The notes beneath the pieces are model-generated. The model did no database searches, had not been told where the DNA came from, and saw nothing but the letters and a program-made list of their open reading frames with translations. Shown piece after piece: positions 28,991-38,290 of a stretch of DNA of 64,000 bases. The position numbers and the translations under genes were made by a program. This DNA comes from Pectinatus brassicae (GTDB taxonomy: Bacteria > Bacillota > Negativicutes > Selenomonadales > Selenomonadaceae). Numbering within the stretch: the stretch's first letter is position 1; each line of letters opens with the position of its first letter. The stretch is taken from positions 62,001-126,000 of the forward strand of contig NZ_JACHFH010000002.1 of the NCBI RefSeq assembly GCF_014201835.1. Reading direction: 5' to 3'.

Positions 28991-30030
28991 TGAATAAATT
29001 CAAAAAAATTACTTCCAGCTCTATGTTTTTGCCACTATTTGCCTTAGGCATATTACTGTTATTCAATATTGTTTTTGTAAATGATTTTCTGGCTATCAGC
29101 ATGGAAAACGGCCACTTATACGGACGTCTTATTGATATCCTGAGTCGTTCATCTTCTTTGATAATTTTATCCTTAGGTATGACCTTTGTTATCGCCACCA
29201 GTGGCATTGATATCTCTGTAGGTGCAGTAGTCGCAATTTCCGCTGCTATTTGTTGTATGCTTATCGGCGGACGTGGTGACGGTATACCTGAGCATCCCAT
29301 GATTTTAGCAATGCTCGCTGGTATTGGCATCGGCGTTATCTGCGGTATTTGGAACGGTCTACTGGTATCAAAAATAAAAATCCAACCCGTTGTTGCCACC
29401 CTTATTTTAATGGTTGCCGGACGCGGCATCGCCCAGCTCTTAACCCAGGGACAAATCATTACCGTTTACTACAAACCATTTAGCTATATTGGTGCCAATA
29501 TTCCCGGCAGTATTTTACCAACACCTATCTTCATTGCCGCTCTTATGGTTTTACTTGTCATTCTTATATTGAAAAAAACTTCATTAGGACTTTTCATCCA
29601 ATCTGTTGGTATCAATCCCACCGCCAGCCGTTATGCCGGCATAAATGTTGTTTTAATAATATTTCTTGTCTATGCTTTCTCCGGCTTTTGTGCCGGCGTA
29701 TCCGGTCTTATCGAAAGTTCTCTGATACGTGCAGCTGATGCCAATAATGCCGGTCTTAACATGGAAATGGACGCCATTTTAGCCGTAGCCTTAGGCGGCA
29801 CATTACTAAGCGGCGGCAAATTCTATATTGGCGGCAGTATTATCGGCGCTATCACCATCCAGACACTTACTACCACCATGTATGCTATCGGGGTATCTTC
29901 TGACCAGCTGCCAGTAGTCAAAGCTATTACCGTTATTATTTTGTGTTTAGTCCAATCCAAAAAATTCCAGACTGTATTTAACAGCTGGAAAAATAAACGA
30001 CAAAGCCAAAAGGTGGTGGATAGAACATGA
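28990..30030 (+). CDS. ytfT: Furanose-sugar ABC transporter permease 1 (YtfT-like)
   Basis: Inner-membrane permease, 346 residues, BPD_transp_2 family, with hydrophobic segments throughout and the motif TSGIDISVGAVVAISAAI near residue 75 and LGGTLLSGGKFYIGGSIIGA near residue 280. Start overlaps the ytfR stop by one base. It pairs with YjfF to form the translocation path. Confidence 0.92.
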   Translation: MNKFKKITSSSMFLPLFALGILLLFNIVFVNDFLAISMENGHLYGRLIDILSRSSSLIILSLGMTFVIATSGIDISVGAVVAISAAICCMLIGGRGDGIPEHPMILAMLAGIGIGVICGIWNGLLVSKIKIQPVVATLILMVAGRGIAQLLTQGQIITVYYKPFSYIGANIPGSILPTPIFIAALMVLLVILILKKTSLGLFIQSVGINPTASRYAGINVVLIIFLVYAFSGFCAGVSGLIESSLIRAADANNAGLNMEMDAILAVALGGTLLSGGKFYIGGSIIGAITIQTLTTTMYAIGVSSDQLPVVKAITVIILCLVQSKKFQTVFNSWKNKRQSQKVVDRT

Positions 30031-31043
30031 ACATTCGCAGCCGTCTAAGTACAGCTATAGCCTCCCAATACTTTCCCTTTTTTGTTACGGTAAGCTTATT
30101 TATAATCTTATATATTGCCGGTATAATGAACTATCGTGGTTTTACTCATGCCCAGGTTTTCTACAACCTTTTTATCGATAATGCTCCTTTAATCATAGTA
30201 ACCGTCGGGGTTACTTTTACCTTATTAATTGGCGGCATTGATCTTTCAGTGGGCTCGGTTGTGGCCTTAGTCTGCATGTCACTGGCTTATTTACTAAAGA
30301 ATACCTCCATACCTGTTTTTGCCGCTGTTCCCTTAGTACTATTGATTGGTATAGCCGTTGGTTTTATCCAAGGCTATTTGATTACCATGTTTGACATGCA
30401 GCCATTTATTATTACATTGGCTGGTATGTTTTTCTGCCGCGGCTTAACAGCAGTTATTTCCCGTAATACCATAATAATCGATAATCCCGCCTATGCTGCA
30501 TTAGCCAGTGAGCGCATCCGAATTTTTGATACCGGTTTCATTTCAGTTGGTGCTATAGTAGCTATTATTGTACTGATACTGGCTACTATCTTCCTAAAAT
30601 ACACTAAAACCGGCCGAACAATTTTTGCCATCGGCGGCAGCGAAAGTTCCGCATCCTTAATGGGGCTGCCTGTATTTAAGACCAAGATTCTTGTCTATAT
30701 AATAAGCGGCTTTTGTTCTGCCCTTGCCGGCATTGTTTATTCCTGGATAATGCTTTCGGGGTATACCCTGCATGGCTTAGGCATGGAAATGGATGCTATT
30801 GCTTCCTCGGTAATTGGCGGTACTTTATTAACAGGCGGTGTAGGTTTTATGCCAGGAACATTATTTGGTGTTTTAATCCAAGGAATTATTCTGACATTTA
30901 TAACCTTCCAGGGCACCTTATCCGCTTGGTGGACAAAAATAGTTGTCGGTGCGCTATTATGCGTGTTCATTATTATGCAGGCACTTATCACTGAGCATAA
31001 AAACAAATTATCTTCATCAAGCTCTATTAAGTCGGATAAATAA
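30027..31043 (+). CDS. yjfF: Furanose-sugar ABC transporter permease 2 (YjfF-like)
   Basis: Second permease of the ytf transporter, 338 residues. Motif [19 protein letters not shown] near residue 70 and VIGGTLLTGGVGFMPGTLFG near residue 265. Its ATG overlaps the ytfT stop by four bases, indicating coupled translation. Ser-rich C-terminal tail. Confidence 0.92.
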   Translation: MNIRSRLSTAIASQYFPFFVTVSLFIILYIAGIMNYRGFTHAQVFYNLFIDNAPLIIVTVGVTFTLLIGGIDLSVGSVVALVCMSLAYLLKNTSIPVFAAVPLVLLIGIAVGFIQGYLITMFDMQPFIITLAGMFFCRGLTAVISRNTIIIDNPAYAALASERIRIFDTGFISVGAIVAIIVLILATIFLKYTKTGRTIFAIGGSESSASLMGLPVFKTKILVYIISGFCSALAGIVYSWIMLSGYTLHGLGMEMDAIASSVIGGTLLTGGVGFMPGTLFGVLIQGIILTFITFQGTLSAWWTKIVVGALLCVFIIMQALITEHKNKLSSSSSIKSDK

Positions 31044-31060
31044 TGTAAGGAGGTATTATT

Positions 31061-31462
31061 TTGGTCGGACTTGTAATAGTTTCTCACTTAAACAGTATTG
31101 CTGAAGGCGTATGCCAAATGAGCCAAAAACTCTCCGCCAAAGACTTAGTTATTATTCCTGCTGGCGGCAAAGCCGATGGCAGTTTTGGTACCGATAACAA
31201 AAAAATTTGTCAGGCCATCAAGGATGCTGACAATGGTCATGATGGTGTTATTGTCATCACTGATGTCGGCAGTGCCATAATTTCAGCAGGACTTGCCCTT
31301 ACGGCCCTGCCGTTTGAATTAGCTCATCGAGTAAAAATTGCTGATGCCCCTATTTTAGAAGGTGCTATTGCCGCTGCAGCCAAAGCCAGTGAAAATGCTG
31401 ATCTTGAAGCTGTACTGCTGGCGGCTGAAAATGCCAAATCTATTCCTAAAAGCACCCCTTAA
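31061..31462 (+). CDS. DhaM-like PTS phosphocarrier (EIIA-mannose fold), orphan
   Basis: 133 residues matching the N-terminal EIIA domain of DhaM, the subunit that rephosphorylates ADP on DhaL in PTS-dependent dihydroxyacetone kinases. The phosphorylated His is residue 9 (VIVSHLNSIAEGV); also conserved are FGTDNKKI, VITDVGSA and DAPILEGAIAAA. It starts at TTG with AAGGAGG 7 bases upstream, 17 bases after yjfF, so it is in the ytf operon. No DhaK or DhaL gene is present here. It may phosphorylate an unlinked DhaKL or regulate uptake. Confidence 0.85.
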   Translation: MVGLVIVSHLNSIAEGVCQMSQKLSAKDLVIIPAGGKADGSFGTDNKKICQAIKDADNGHDGVIVITDVGSAIISAGLALTALPFELAHRVKIADAPILEGAIAAAAKASENADLEAVLLAAENAKSIPKSTP

Positions 31463-31504
31463 TAATGTAATGAATTTTTATCTAAATAAATTCTCTCTAA
31501 CACA

Positions 31505-31549
31505 AAAAGGCTGTCGCACATTAATTACTTTATGCGACAGCCTTTTAAA
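31505..31549 (+). terminator. Terminator of the ytf operon
   Basis: Perfect 14-bp stem AAAAGGCTGTCGCA and its complement, ending in TTTT; T-rich on both strands, so it also serves the converging toxin gene. Confidence 0.85.
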
Positions 31550-31567
31550 ATTTGAGTGTTAAATATA

Positions 31568-31828
31568 TTATTCATAATGCGTCCACATGCGATAAATTTT
31601 AACCGTTTTTTCTACTTCAACAACATCATAAACTAAACGATGCTGTACGTTAATGCGTCTAGAATAAAATCCCGTTAAATCACCTACAAGTTTTTCATAT
31701 GGTGGTGGATTTTCGAATGGATTTTCTTTTATAACCTCGATTATGTTTTTTGCCTTTTTATCTAAATTAGCACTTTTTAGTTTTTGAATGTCTTTGATAG
31801 CCTTTTTATGATACAAAATCTTATACAA
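31568..31828 (-). CDS. YoeB/Txe-family toxin (ribosome-dependent mRNA interferase)
   Basis: 86-residue RelE-fold toxin. Family hallmarks: N-terminal YKILYHKKAIKDI, basic FYSRRINVQHRLVYDV (catalytic Glu/Arg region) and the C-terminal RMWTHYE with the terminal His-Tyr. It starts at TTG directly after the antitoxin stop codon, so translation is coupled to the antitoxin. It cleaves mRNA in the ribosomal A site in characterised members. Confidence 0.9.
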   Translation of the reverse strand: MYKILYHKKAIKDIQKLKSANLDKKAKNIIEVIKENPFENPPPYEKLVGDLTGFYSRRINVQHRLVYDVVEVEKTVKIYRMWTHYE

Positions 31829-32077
31829 TTACCATTCTACCTCATCTTCGCTAACAAAGTCTGAAGCCGGAGCCTTTTTGGCTTTTAATAAGTCCTGTTT
31901 CAGGCCCTGAACTGATGATATATATAATGTTTCCATCAAATTATTGTAATCATCCGCACTAATCATTACAACGTCGCCATCTTTAGTGTTTACCGTTGCT
32001 ACCTGATTATATTTTGCTACTTGTTCAAGCGTCCCATATAAATTTTTTCTGAAATTTGAAGCATTAGCCGTTATCAT
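31829..32077 (-). CDS. YefM/Phd-family antitoxin
   Basis: 82 residues. N-terminal Phd/YefM DNA-binding domain (MITANASNFRKNLYGTLEQV; VVMISADDYNNLMETLYI) and a C-terminal toxin-binding tail rich in Lys and Asp/Glu. The ATG at 32077 is set by AGAGGTGATT upstream; longer in-frame starts reach into the promoter. Neutralises the YoeB-like toxin and should autoregulate through the dyad at 32103-32122. Confidence 0.9.
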   Translation of the reverse strand: MITANASNFRKNLYGTLEQVAKYNQVATVNTKDGDVVMISADDYNNLMETLYISSVQGLKQDLLKAKKAPASDFVSEDEVEW

Positions 32078-32102
32078 AACAATCACCTCTATAAAAATTA
32101 TA

Positions 32103-32122
32103 ACGTACTCAATATCGTACGT
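32103..32122. promoter_or_regulatory. Candidate YefM operator
   Basis: ACGTAC-N8-GTACGT, 26 bases upstream of the antitoxin ATG. YefM proteins recognise palindromes with a TGTACA core; the GTAC core here is similar. Confidence 0.45.
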
Positions 32123-32216
32123 CAATATATTGTTAAAAATCAGCCTCATAATATTGACAAAAATATCTTTTGTGCGTATCATCTTAGTCACACTAATTAT
32201 TAATGAGGTGATATTT

Positions 32217-33125
32217 TTGAAAGACTACAGACTTACCGGTCATATTTTAGCGTTATTTACGGCTATAATCTGGGGCACCACCTTTGTTTCCACCAAATAT
32301 CTGCTAACTGTATTTTCTCCCGTGGAAATCTTATTCATTCGCTTTTTAGTTGGCTTTATCAGTTTATGCCTGATTTATCCACATGATTTGCTTAATTTTA
32401 ATAAAAAGCACGAACTGTATTTTGCTGCGGCCGGACTAACCGGAATTACATTATATTACTTGCTGGAAAATATCGCCTTAACATATACCTTTGCCTCGAA
32501 CGTTGGTATTATTGTATCTGTTTCACCTTTTTTTACGGCTTTTTTAGCGCATATATTTTTATCAAATGAACATTTGCGTCCAGCCTTTTTACTCGGTTTT
32601 CTTTTTGCTATTATAGGTATTATTATGATATCACTTAATGCCAATGCCGCTTTCCATCTTAACCCGCTTGGTGATATATTAGCTGTTTTAGCAGCATTTG
32701 TCTGGGCTATATACTCTATTATCACCAAACAAATTTCATTAATGAACTACAATATCATAACCGCCACCCGCAAAATGTTTTTTTATGGCCTGTTATTCAT
32801 GCTGCCCATCGCCTGGCAGCAAAATATCTCAATTGATTTATCCTTATTCAAAAATACCGGCTATCTTTTCAATATACTATTTTTAAGTATTGGTGCATCT
32901 GCCATTTGCTTTATAACTTGGAACATGGCAATTGCCCGTCTGGGTGCTACCAACTGCAGTGCCTATATTTATTTAATTCCTATTGTAACCATAATAACCG
33001 CCCTGCTGTTTCTTAATGAAAAGCTCACTGTTATTACGGCCTGCGGCTGCCTGCTGACCCTATCTGGTCTTTTAATATCAGAAAATAAATTTCATTTTTC
33101 CGTCAGGAAAAAAAGCCTGCATTAA
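32217..33125 (+). CDS. EamA/DMT-family transporter
   Basis: 302-residue inner-membrane protein with about ten hydrophobic segments in two EamA repeats (GHILALFTAIIWGTTFVSTK; GDILAVLAAFVWAIYSIITK). Typical metabolite/amino-acid exporter family, substrate unknown. TTG at 32217 is chosen because GAGGTG lies 7 bases upstream; the longer frame from 32130 overlaps the antitoxin promoter. Confidence 0.86.
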   Translation: MKDYRLTGHILALFTAIIWGTTFVSTKYLLTVFSPVEILFIRFLVGFISLCLIYPHDLLNFNKKHELYFAAAGLTGITLYYLLENIALTYTFASNVGIIVSVSPFFTAFLAHIFLSNEHLRPAFLLGFLFAIIGIIMISLNANAAFHLNPLGDILAVLAAFVWAIYSIITKQISLMNYNIITATRKMFFYGLLFMLPIAWQQNISIDLSLFKNTGYLFNILFLSIGASAICFITWNMAIARLGATNCSAYIYLIPIVTIITALLFLNEKLTVITACGCLLTLSGLLISENKFHFSVRKKSLH

Positions 33126-33130
33126 TACAA

Positions 33131-33166
33131 AAACCTTATGGAATTTTCCATAAGGTTTAATTTTTA
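33131..33166 (+). terminator. Bidirectional terminator between the EamA gene and tRNA-Val
   Basis: AAACCTTATGGA/TCCATAAGGTTT stem followed by TTTTT on the plus strand. Confidence 0.8.
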
Positions 33167-33167
33167 C

Positions 33168-33244
33168 TGGTGGGGCTAACAGAATTCGAATCTGTGACCT
33201 TTACGATGTCAACGTAACACTCTAACCAACTGAGCTATAGCCCC
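33168..33244 (-). tRNA. tRNA-Val (anticodon GAC)
   Basis: On the minus strand a full cloverleaf: acceptor GGGGCTA/TAGCCCC, D-arm GCTC-AGTTGGTTA-GAGT, anticodon stem TTACG/CGTAA with loop TTGACAT giving anticodon GAC, T-arm ACAGA-TTCGAAT-CTGT, discriminator A and encoded CCA. 77 bases, stands alone. Confidence 0.96.
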
Positions 33245-33372
33245 TTATTAAATTATGCTCTACTAATATATTATAGTTTTATTTGTTTGTCAATCTTTTG
33301 TTTTGTTACAATATCTGCTACAATCTGAACTATACTATTTTACATAATATCAATTAAAAAGAAGGAATTTTT

Positions 33373-34542
33373 ATGGATATGAAAGCCTTACGCCCAGCCT
33401 GGGTGGAAATTGATTTAGACCAGCTGGCACAAAACATGCGGGAAATCCGCCGTTTAACGCAAAAAACTGCCCAATTAACTGCTGTTATCAAGGCCAACGC
33501 CTACGGTCATGGTGCCTGCGAAACAGCACCACTGCTGTTAGCCAATGGTGCTGACCGTCTTGCTGTTGCTGAACTCGATGAAGCCATAGAACTCCGCTTA
33601 CATAAAATAACCGCACCCATACTTATTTTAGGTCCGGTATTTCCTGAGCAGGCTAAAGAAGCCGTACTTTACGGTATTGATATACCCGTTTTTGATTATG
33701 CTACTGCTAAAGCTTTTTCTGATGAAGCTGTACGACAACATCGTCAAATCCGTTTTCATATAAAAATTGACAGTGGCATGGGACGTATCGGCTTTCAGCC
33801 CAATGAACAAAGCCTCAATGAAATTGAACGTATCAGTAAACTGCCCAATATAGTTATGGAAGGTATCTTTACTCATTTCGCCACTGCTGACTGTCTTGAT
33901 AAATCATATACCAATGAACAATTCCGCCGCTTTAAATATATGTATGATAGTCTGGCGCAAAGAAATATTCATATCAATACCCGCCATTGTGCCAACAGCG
34001 CCTCGATCATTGATTTGCCGGACTATCATCTTGATATGGCCCGGGCTGGTATTATTCTTTATGGACTTGCCCCTTCTAATGAAGTTGATATAACAAAAAC
34101 AGCCTTGAAACCAGTAATGTCCTTTAAATGCCGTATTACCCATATTAAACAGCTGCATGCTGGTGACAGCGTCAGCTATGGGCGTAAATTCATTGCTGAT
34201 AAAGATTGTATTATTGCTACCCTGCCGGTAGGTTATGCCGATGGCTATACACGTATGCTCTCGGGCAAAGCCCATGTTCTTATCCACGGGCAAAAAGTTC
34301 CTGTTATTGGCAATATCTGCATGGATCAATGCATGGTTGATATCAGTAATATTGATAATGTACATATTGGTGATGAAGTCATTTTATTTGGCAGCCAAAA
34401 TAACCAATCAATAACTGCCGATGAACTAGCTGATGAACTTGGAACGATTAATTATGAAATAGTATGCATGATGGCTCGCCGTCTGCCACGCATATATATT
34501 AAAAACAATAAACCAGCTTTTTGCAAAAATTATTTATATTAA
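33373..34542 (+). CDS. alr: Alanine racemase
   Basis: PLP-dependent racemase making D-alanine for peptidoglycan. 389 residues, fold type III barrel. PLP Lys in VIKANAYGHG (residue 40), RIGFQP, NSASIID, AGIILYGLAPS, catalytic Tyr region SVSYGRKF and LPVGYADGYTR, NICMDQCMVDI. GAAGGA before the ATG. Single-gene unit closed by a strong terminator. Confidence 0.96.
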   Translation: MDMKALRPAWVEIDLDQLAQNMREIRRLTQKTAQLTAVIKANAYGHGACETAPLLLANGADRLAVAELDEAIELRLHKITAPILILGPVFPEQAKEAVLYGIDIPVFDYATAKAFSDEAVRQHRQIRFHIKIDSGMGRIGFQPNEQSLNEIERISKLPNIVMEGIFTHFATADCLDKSYTNEQFRRFKYMYDSLAQRNIHINTRHCANSASIIDLPDYHLDMARAGIILYGLAPSNEVDITKTALKPVMSFKCRITHIKQLHAGDSVSYGRKFIADKDCIIATLPVGYADGYTRMLSGKAHVLIHGQKVPVIGNICMDQCMVDISNIDNVHIGDEVILFGSQNNQSITADELADELGTINYEIVCMMARRLPRIYIKNNKPAFCKNYLY

Positions 34543-34553
34543 AATATAGCTAT

Positions 34554-34602
34554 AACTAAAGACCAGCACAGATAACTATCTTCTCTGTGCTGGTCTTTAG
34601 TT
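34554..34602 (+). terminator. Bidirectional terminator between alr and the exported hypothetical gene
   Basis: 18-bp stem (34554-34571 with 34585-34602) containing AAAGACCAGCACAG and its complement; AT-rich tails on both strands serve both converging genes. Confidence 0.85.
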
Positions 34603-34636
34603 TATCACTTCTTAGTATATATCTTTATTTATTATT

Positions 34637-35176
34637 TTATACTTTATTTACGGCATATTCCTGACAGATTTCCAACATAGCTTCAGCAAAAGTTTTAGCT
34701 GGAACTGGCTTAAATACAATTTTCTTTTTTTGCGTAGCAATTAATCTGTTTTTATCAGTATAAATATTTATATCACTATCGGCATATGTATGATTTTTTA
34801 CATCAAACTGCATATTGATTTCACATGATAAAACTTTTTCGCCCTTTTTTAATTTATCTGCATATTTATTCTGCAGCTTATTTAAAATTTCTTTATTTGT
34901 AAAAATAGTCTTTACATCTACTGCTACTTTATTCTTATCCTGTTGGCCTTTTTTATCCTGTACAAACTGCATGGAATCAATGGCATAAGCATAAATCCCC
35001 ACATTATTTTCTAAAATCAAGGCCCAGCGGGCAGCTTCCACTTCCTCTGCTGAAGGCTGCGGCTGTACACTGATATGCCAGTCCAATGGATTTTGATTTT
35101 CTGTTGTTTTTACTGCTGCATATGCATTTGTAGTCACAATAAATAAACAGCACAAAAAGGCTATTATTGTTTTCAT
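34637..35176 (-). CDS. Exported hypothetical protein in the BtuC-like permease unit
   Basis: 179 residues, not assigned to a characterised family. Signal peptide (MKTIIAFLCCLFIVTTNAYA) then a soluble domain, so probably periplasmic. The segment NNVGIYAYAIDSMQFVQDKKG resembles surface or periplasmic proteins seen in Negativicutes, as I recall. ATG at 35176 is set by GGGAG about 9 bases upstream. It lies 14 bases after the permease stop, so it is cotranscribed with it and may serve the same uptake system. Confidence 0.7.
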   Translation of the reverse strand: MKTIIAFLCCLFIVTTNAYAAVKTTENQNPLDWHISVQPQPSAEEVEAARWALILENNVGIYAYAIDSMQFVQDKKGQQDKNKVAVDVKTIFTNKEILNKLQNKYADKLKKGEKVLSCEINMQFDVKNHTYADSDINIYTDKNRLIATQKKKIVFKPVPAKTFAEAMLEICQEYAVNKV

Positions 35177-35190
35177 AATTCGTACTCCCA

Positions 35191-36225
35191 TTAAAAATAA
35201 TATTTTTGCATTTTTCTCAACAAATATATAAAGTACGGCGTTCCCAATATTGCCGTCATTATTCCTACTCTTATTTCCGTTGCTGGCAAAATAATACGCC
35301 CCAAAGAATCACAAATTACCAAAAACGCACCACCGGCTAAAGCACTGGCTGGCAATAATATACGATGATCAGGGCCAATCAGCAGTCGCATCATATGTGG
35401 CACAACTAAACCAACAAACCCGATATTGCCGCTTACACAGACTGATGTTGACGTAACCATAGCTGCCAAAAATAACAATCCCATACGAAAAACCATTACC
35501 GGCATTCCAACATTTTTAGCTTCGGTTTCACCTAGCACCAGTATGTTCAAATGACGTGACAATAAAAATATTATTGCCATACCTATCAAGATAGGACCTG
35601 CAGCTATATATACATGAAGCCAACGCCGATAATCCAATCCGCCGATAATCCAAAACAAATAGCTTTGCAGTTTCTGTTCATTTATAATAGTCAATATGCC
35701 TGATGTCAAGGCACCCAACAGCATACTTACTGCTATCCCCGCCAGCAATAATGTCATAACTGCGATTTTACCATTACGCATTGATAAAAACACCGTTAAT
35801 ACTACTGCCAAAATACTGCCAGCAAAAGCAAAGGCCGGCAAAAAAAATGCATTTTGTGCCGATAATCCCAAGGCTATAGCGAGCACCGCTCCCATAGCTG
35901 CCCCTGACGATACCCCAATCATACTTGGTCCAGCCAAAGGATTACTAAATACCCCCTGCATTACTGCGCCTGAAATTGCCAATGCCGCCCCTACCAATAA
36001 GCCAATAATCATACGTGGCATACGAATAAACCATATTACAGCCGCCTGCTGCGCATTAAAATCGCCACTTTTTACTGGCAATCCTATATGATAAGCAATT
36101 ATCGCCAAAGTATTTTTCATTGGTATATCTATCTGCCCGCATGTCAGCGAAAAACAAGCCACTATTACTAAAAGAACAGTTAATCCTGATAGAAAAAACC
36201 TATTTTTTTGTTTTCTAGCCGACAT
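35191..36225 (-). CDS. FecCD/BtuC-family ABC transporter permease
   Basis: 344-residue inner-membrane permease for siderophores, haem or corrinoids. About ten membrane segments; family motifs IRMPRMIIGLLVGAALAISGA, VMQGVFSNPLAGPSMIGVSSGA, ETEAKNVGM and GNIGFVGLVVPHMMRL. It lies beside two TonB-dependent receptors, but its partner ATPase (43362) and binding protein (41370) are about 6-8 kb away. GAGGC about 8 bases before the ATG. A terminator hairpin separates it from the receptors, so it may have its own promoter (TATAAT-like at about 36262-36267). Confidence 0.92.
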   Translation of the reverse strand: MSARKQKNRFFLSGLTVLLVIVACFSLTCGQIDIPMKNTLAIIAYHIGLPVKSGDFNAQQAAVIWFIRMPRMIIGLLVGAALAISGAVMQGVFSNPLAGPSMIGVSSGAAMGAVLAIALGLSAQNAFFLPAFAFAGSILAVVLTVFLSMRNGKIAVMTLLLAGIAVSMLLGALTSGILTIINEQKLQSYLFWIIGGLDYRRWLHVYIAAGPILIGMAIIFLLSRHLNILVLGETEAKNVGMPVMVFRMGLLFLAAMVTSTSVCVSGNIGFVGLVVPHMMRLLIGPDHRILLPASALAGGAFLVICDSLGRIILPATEIRVGIMTAILGTPYFIYLLRKMQKYYF

Positions 36226-36283
36226 ATATTTCTGCCTCAGTTTCTTTCTAATTTTAATTTTCTATTATAATATAACAAAAAAG

Positions 36284-36335
36284 ACAGTTATATCAGTAAT
36301 TCATAATATCATACAAATTTTACCAATATAACTGT
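36284..36335 (-). terminator. Hairpin between the second receptor and the permease
   Basis: ACAGTTATAT/ATATAACTGT with a 32-base loop and a run of T (one C) on the minus strand. Probably limits read-through from the receptor genes into the permease. Confidence 0.6.
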
Positions 36336-36345
36336 TTTTAAGCAA

Positions 36346-38259
36346 TCAGAAAGAATATTTTACACCAAGTTCAAAATTACGACCCGGCATCGCGTACCAG
36401 TAGCTACCTGTTGGTGTGCCCGCCGTTCCACCTTCATCATAATACTGATTAAATATATTGTTCAATTTAGCATAAATAGTTATATTTTCAGTTGCTTTAT
36501 AATCAGCTCCCAAATTCCATACCCAATAAGTAACATATGCACCATGATCAGCATTTATACCTTTTTTCCCTTCACGGTTTATTACTCCACGTGTATTTAT
36601 ATAGGCATCCAGTTTATTATTATCGGTATAATTCAAACCCAATGTCCAAACACTTTCCGGCAATAATCCATTATTATTAGGATTTTTTCCATCTAAAGCT
36701 TCAATATGCAAATAAGTATATCCCAAATCTGCACTAAGATTTTTATTGAACTTTTTATTTAACGATAAATTAAATCCATCTGATTCTTGTTCTCCAGTAT
36801 TGTAATACCTATATGAATCATCATATCTAATCATATTATCAGCATGCTGACTAAATACATGAAAATCTCCACTAAGATTATCATTAAAGATATGATTAAC
36901 GCCCAATTCCCAGGTACGTCCCTCTTCTGGATTTAAATCTCTATTACCATACCATGTAGAATATAGCTGAAATAATTTAGGTGCTACAAAAAACCGCTTA
37001 TAACTTACATAGTAATTTGTATTCTTATCACTATTATAGCCTAAAACAAAACTAGGGATAGCATGATCTCCATATATAGAATTTTTATTATAGCGTATAC
37101 CCGATGTTAAATTCCATTTAGAAGTTATATTCCATTGATCCTGCAAAAAATAAGCCCGATTTGAAATAGATATATTATTGAACACATCTGATGTATCATC
37201 ATAGTGGTTAATCTTATCTGAGTAATAGTCAACACCTCCTATCAAAGTATGATTGTCAGTTTTATATGTCAGCTGATCATTATACCCTTCAGTAGTTAAA
37301 TCCATATACCAAGGATAACTGCCATTATATGCATCCCTTAAAACACTATTATTTCTGAACAATGAAAAAGTATTCTCCAACCTATCCGTTATTTTTTGTT
37401 TATACTGCAGACTTATTTTTTCATTATCTTTTGTCCCATAATCTACTGTTGGATCCATGGTGCCAATATCCGGTCTTTGATATTCTGATTTATATTTTTG
37501 GTAATCAAAAACAATATCAGCTTTATCACTGATTTTCTTGCCAAGTTTAAAATTAAGCGTTTCAGAATTTATATCATTTACAACATTATGTCCTTTTGCA
37601 TCTTTATAATCACCCATACGCCGTTTCTGTGCATCTAATGACCAATAATATCTATTGGCACGGCCATAGTTTGCTACATTATACTGTTTCTTGCCATAGC
37701 TTCCCATTGAGGTACTAATATCTGTTTTTACTCCATCCTTGAGCATCTTTCTAGTTATAACATTAATTACTCCGCCCTCGGCATCTGCACCATATAGAGT
37801 AGAAGCTGAACCTTTCAATACTTCAATTTTTTCAATAGAATCCATATTAATAAATTCATCTACTGGGGCTTTTGTAGATGATGATCCATTAGTATTCATT
37901 CTCATCCCATCTATTAAAAAAACCACGTTAGATGAACCATTTATGTAAATCCCATTAGAACTATAATTTTCTCCAGTTGCACTTTGACTTTCAATATTAA
38001 CCCCGGGAACATGGCGCAAGGCATCACTTACATTTATATAATGATGTTTTTCAATATCCGCTTTTGTGATAACCGTAATATCAGCATTAGCCGTAAGCTC
38101 TTTCTGCGGTGTTCTTGTTGCTGTTACTACAGTATCACCCAAACTAAATGTCTGTAAATCATCCTGGTCCTGCGCATAGACAGCAGGTGTTGTGCCCAAA
38201 ATTAAACTACCTGTAACTAAAACTGACAATATTGTCGTACGATTCCAATACCTTTTCAC
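36346..38259 (-). CDS. TonB-dependent outer-membrane receptor 2 (BtuB/CirA-like)
   Basis: 637-residue outer-membrane receptor. Signal peptide (cleaved near AVYAQD), BtuB-like TonB box DTVVTATRTP, plug domain (ITVITKADIEKHHYINVSDALRHVPGV; IEKIEVLKGSASTLYGADAEGGVINVITRK), then a beta-barrel ending in the typical C-terminal aromatic GVKYSF. Starts at GTG with AAGGAAG upstream. It follows receptor 1 by 31 bases, so one operon. The ligand is unknown: siderophore, haem and corrinoid are all compatible. Confidence 0.92.
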   Translation of the reverse strand: MKRYWNRTTILSVLVTGSLILGTTPAVYAQDQDDLQTFSLGDTVVTATRTPQKELTANADITVITKADIEKHHYINVSDALRHVPGVNIESQSATGENYSSNGIYINGSSNVVFLIDGMRMNTNGSSSTKAPVDEFINMDSIEKIEVLKGSASTLYGADAEGGVINVITRKMLKDGVKTDISTSMGSYGKKQYNVANYGRANRYYWSLDAQKRRMGDYKDAKGHNVVNDINSETLNFKLGKKISDKADIVFDYQKYKSEYQRPDIGTMDPTVDYGTKDNEKISLQYKQKITDRLENTFSLFRNNSVLRDAYNGSYPWYMDLTTEGYNDQLTYKTDNHTLIGGVDYYSDKINHYDDTSDVFNNISISNRAYFLQDQWNITSKWNLTSGIRYNKNSIYGDHAIPSFVLGYNSDKNTNYYVSYKRFFVAPKLFQLYSTWYGNRDLNPEEGRTWELGVNHIFNDNLSGDFHVFSQHADNMIRYDDSYRYYNTGEQESDGFNLSLNKKFNKNLSADLGYTYLHIEALDGKNPNNNGLLPESVWTLGLNYTDNNKLDAYINTRGVINREGKKGINADHGAYVTYWVWNLGADYKATENITIYAKLNNIFNQYYDEGGTAGTPTGSYWYAMPGRNFELGVKYSF

Positions 38260-38290
38260 TGTTATTACTTCCTTTGTTAATTAATAAATT

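Noticed and set aside
36301-36320. AraR-like TCATACAAATTT sequence between the receptor and the permease
   Set aside because: It lies in the loop of a terminator in a non-sugar region; AT-rich chance match.
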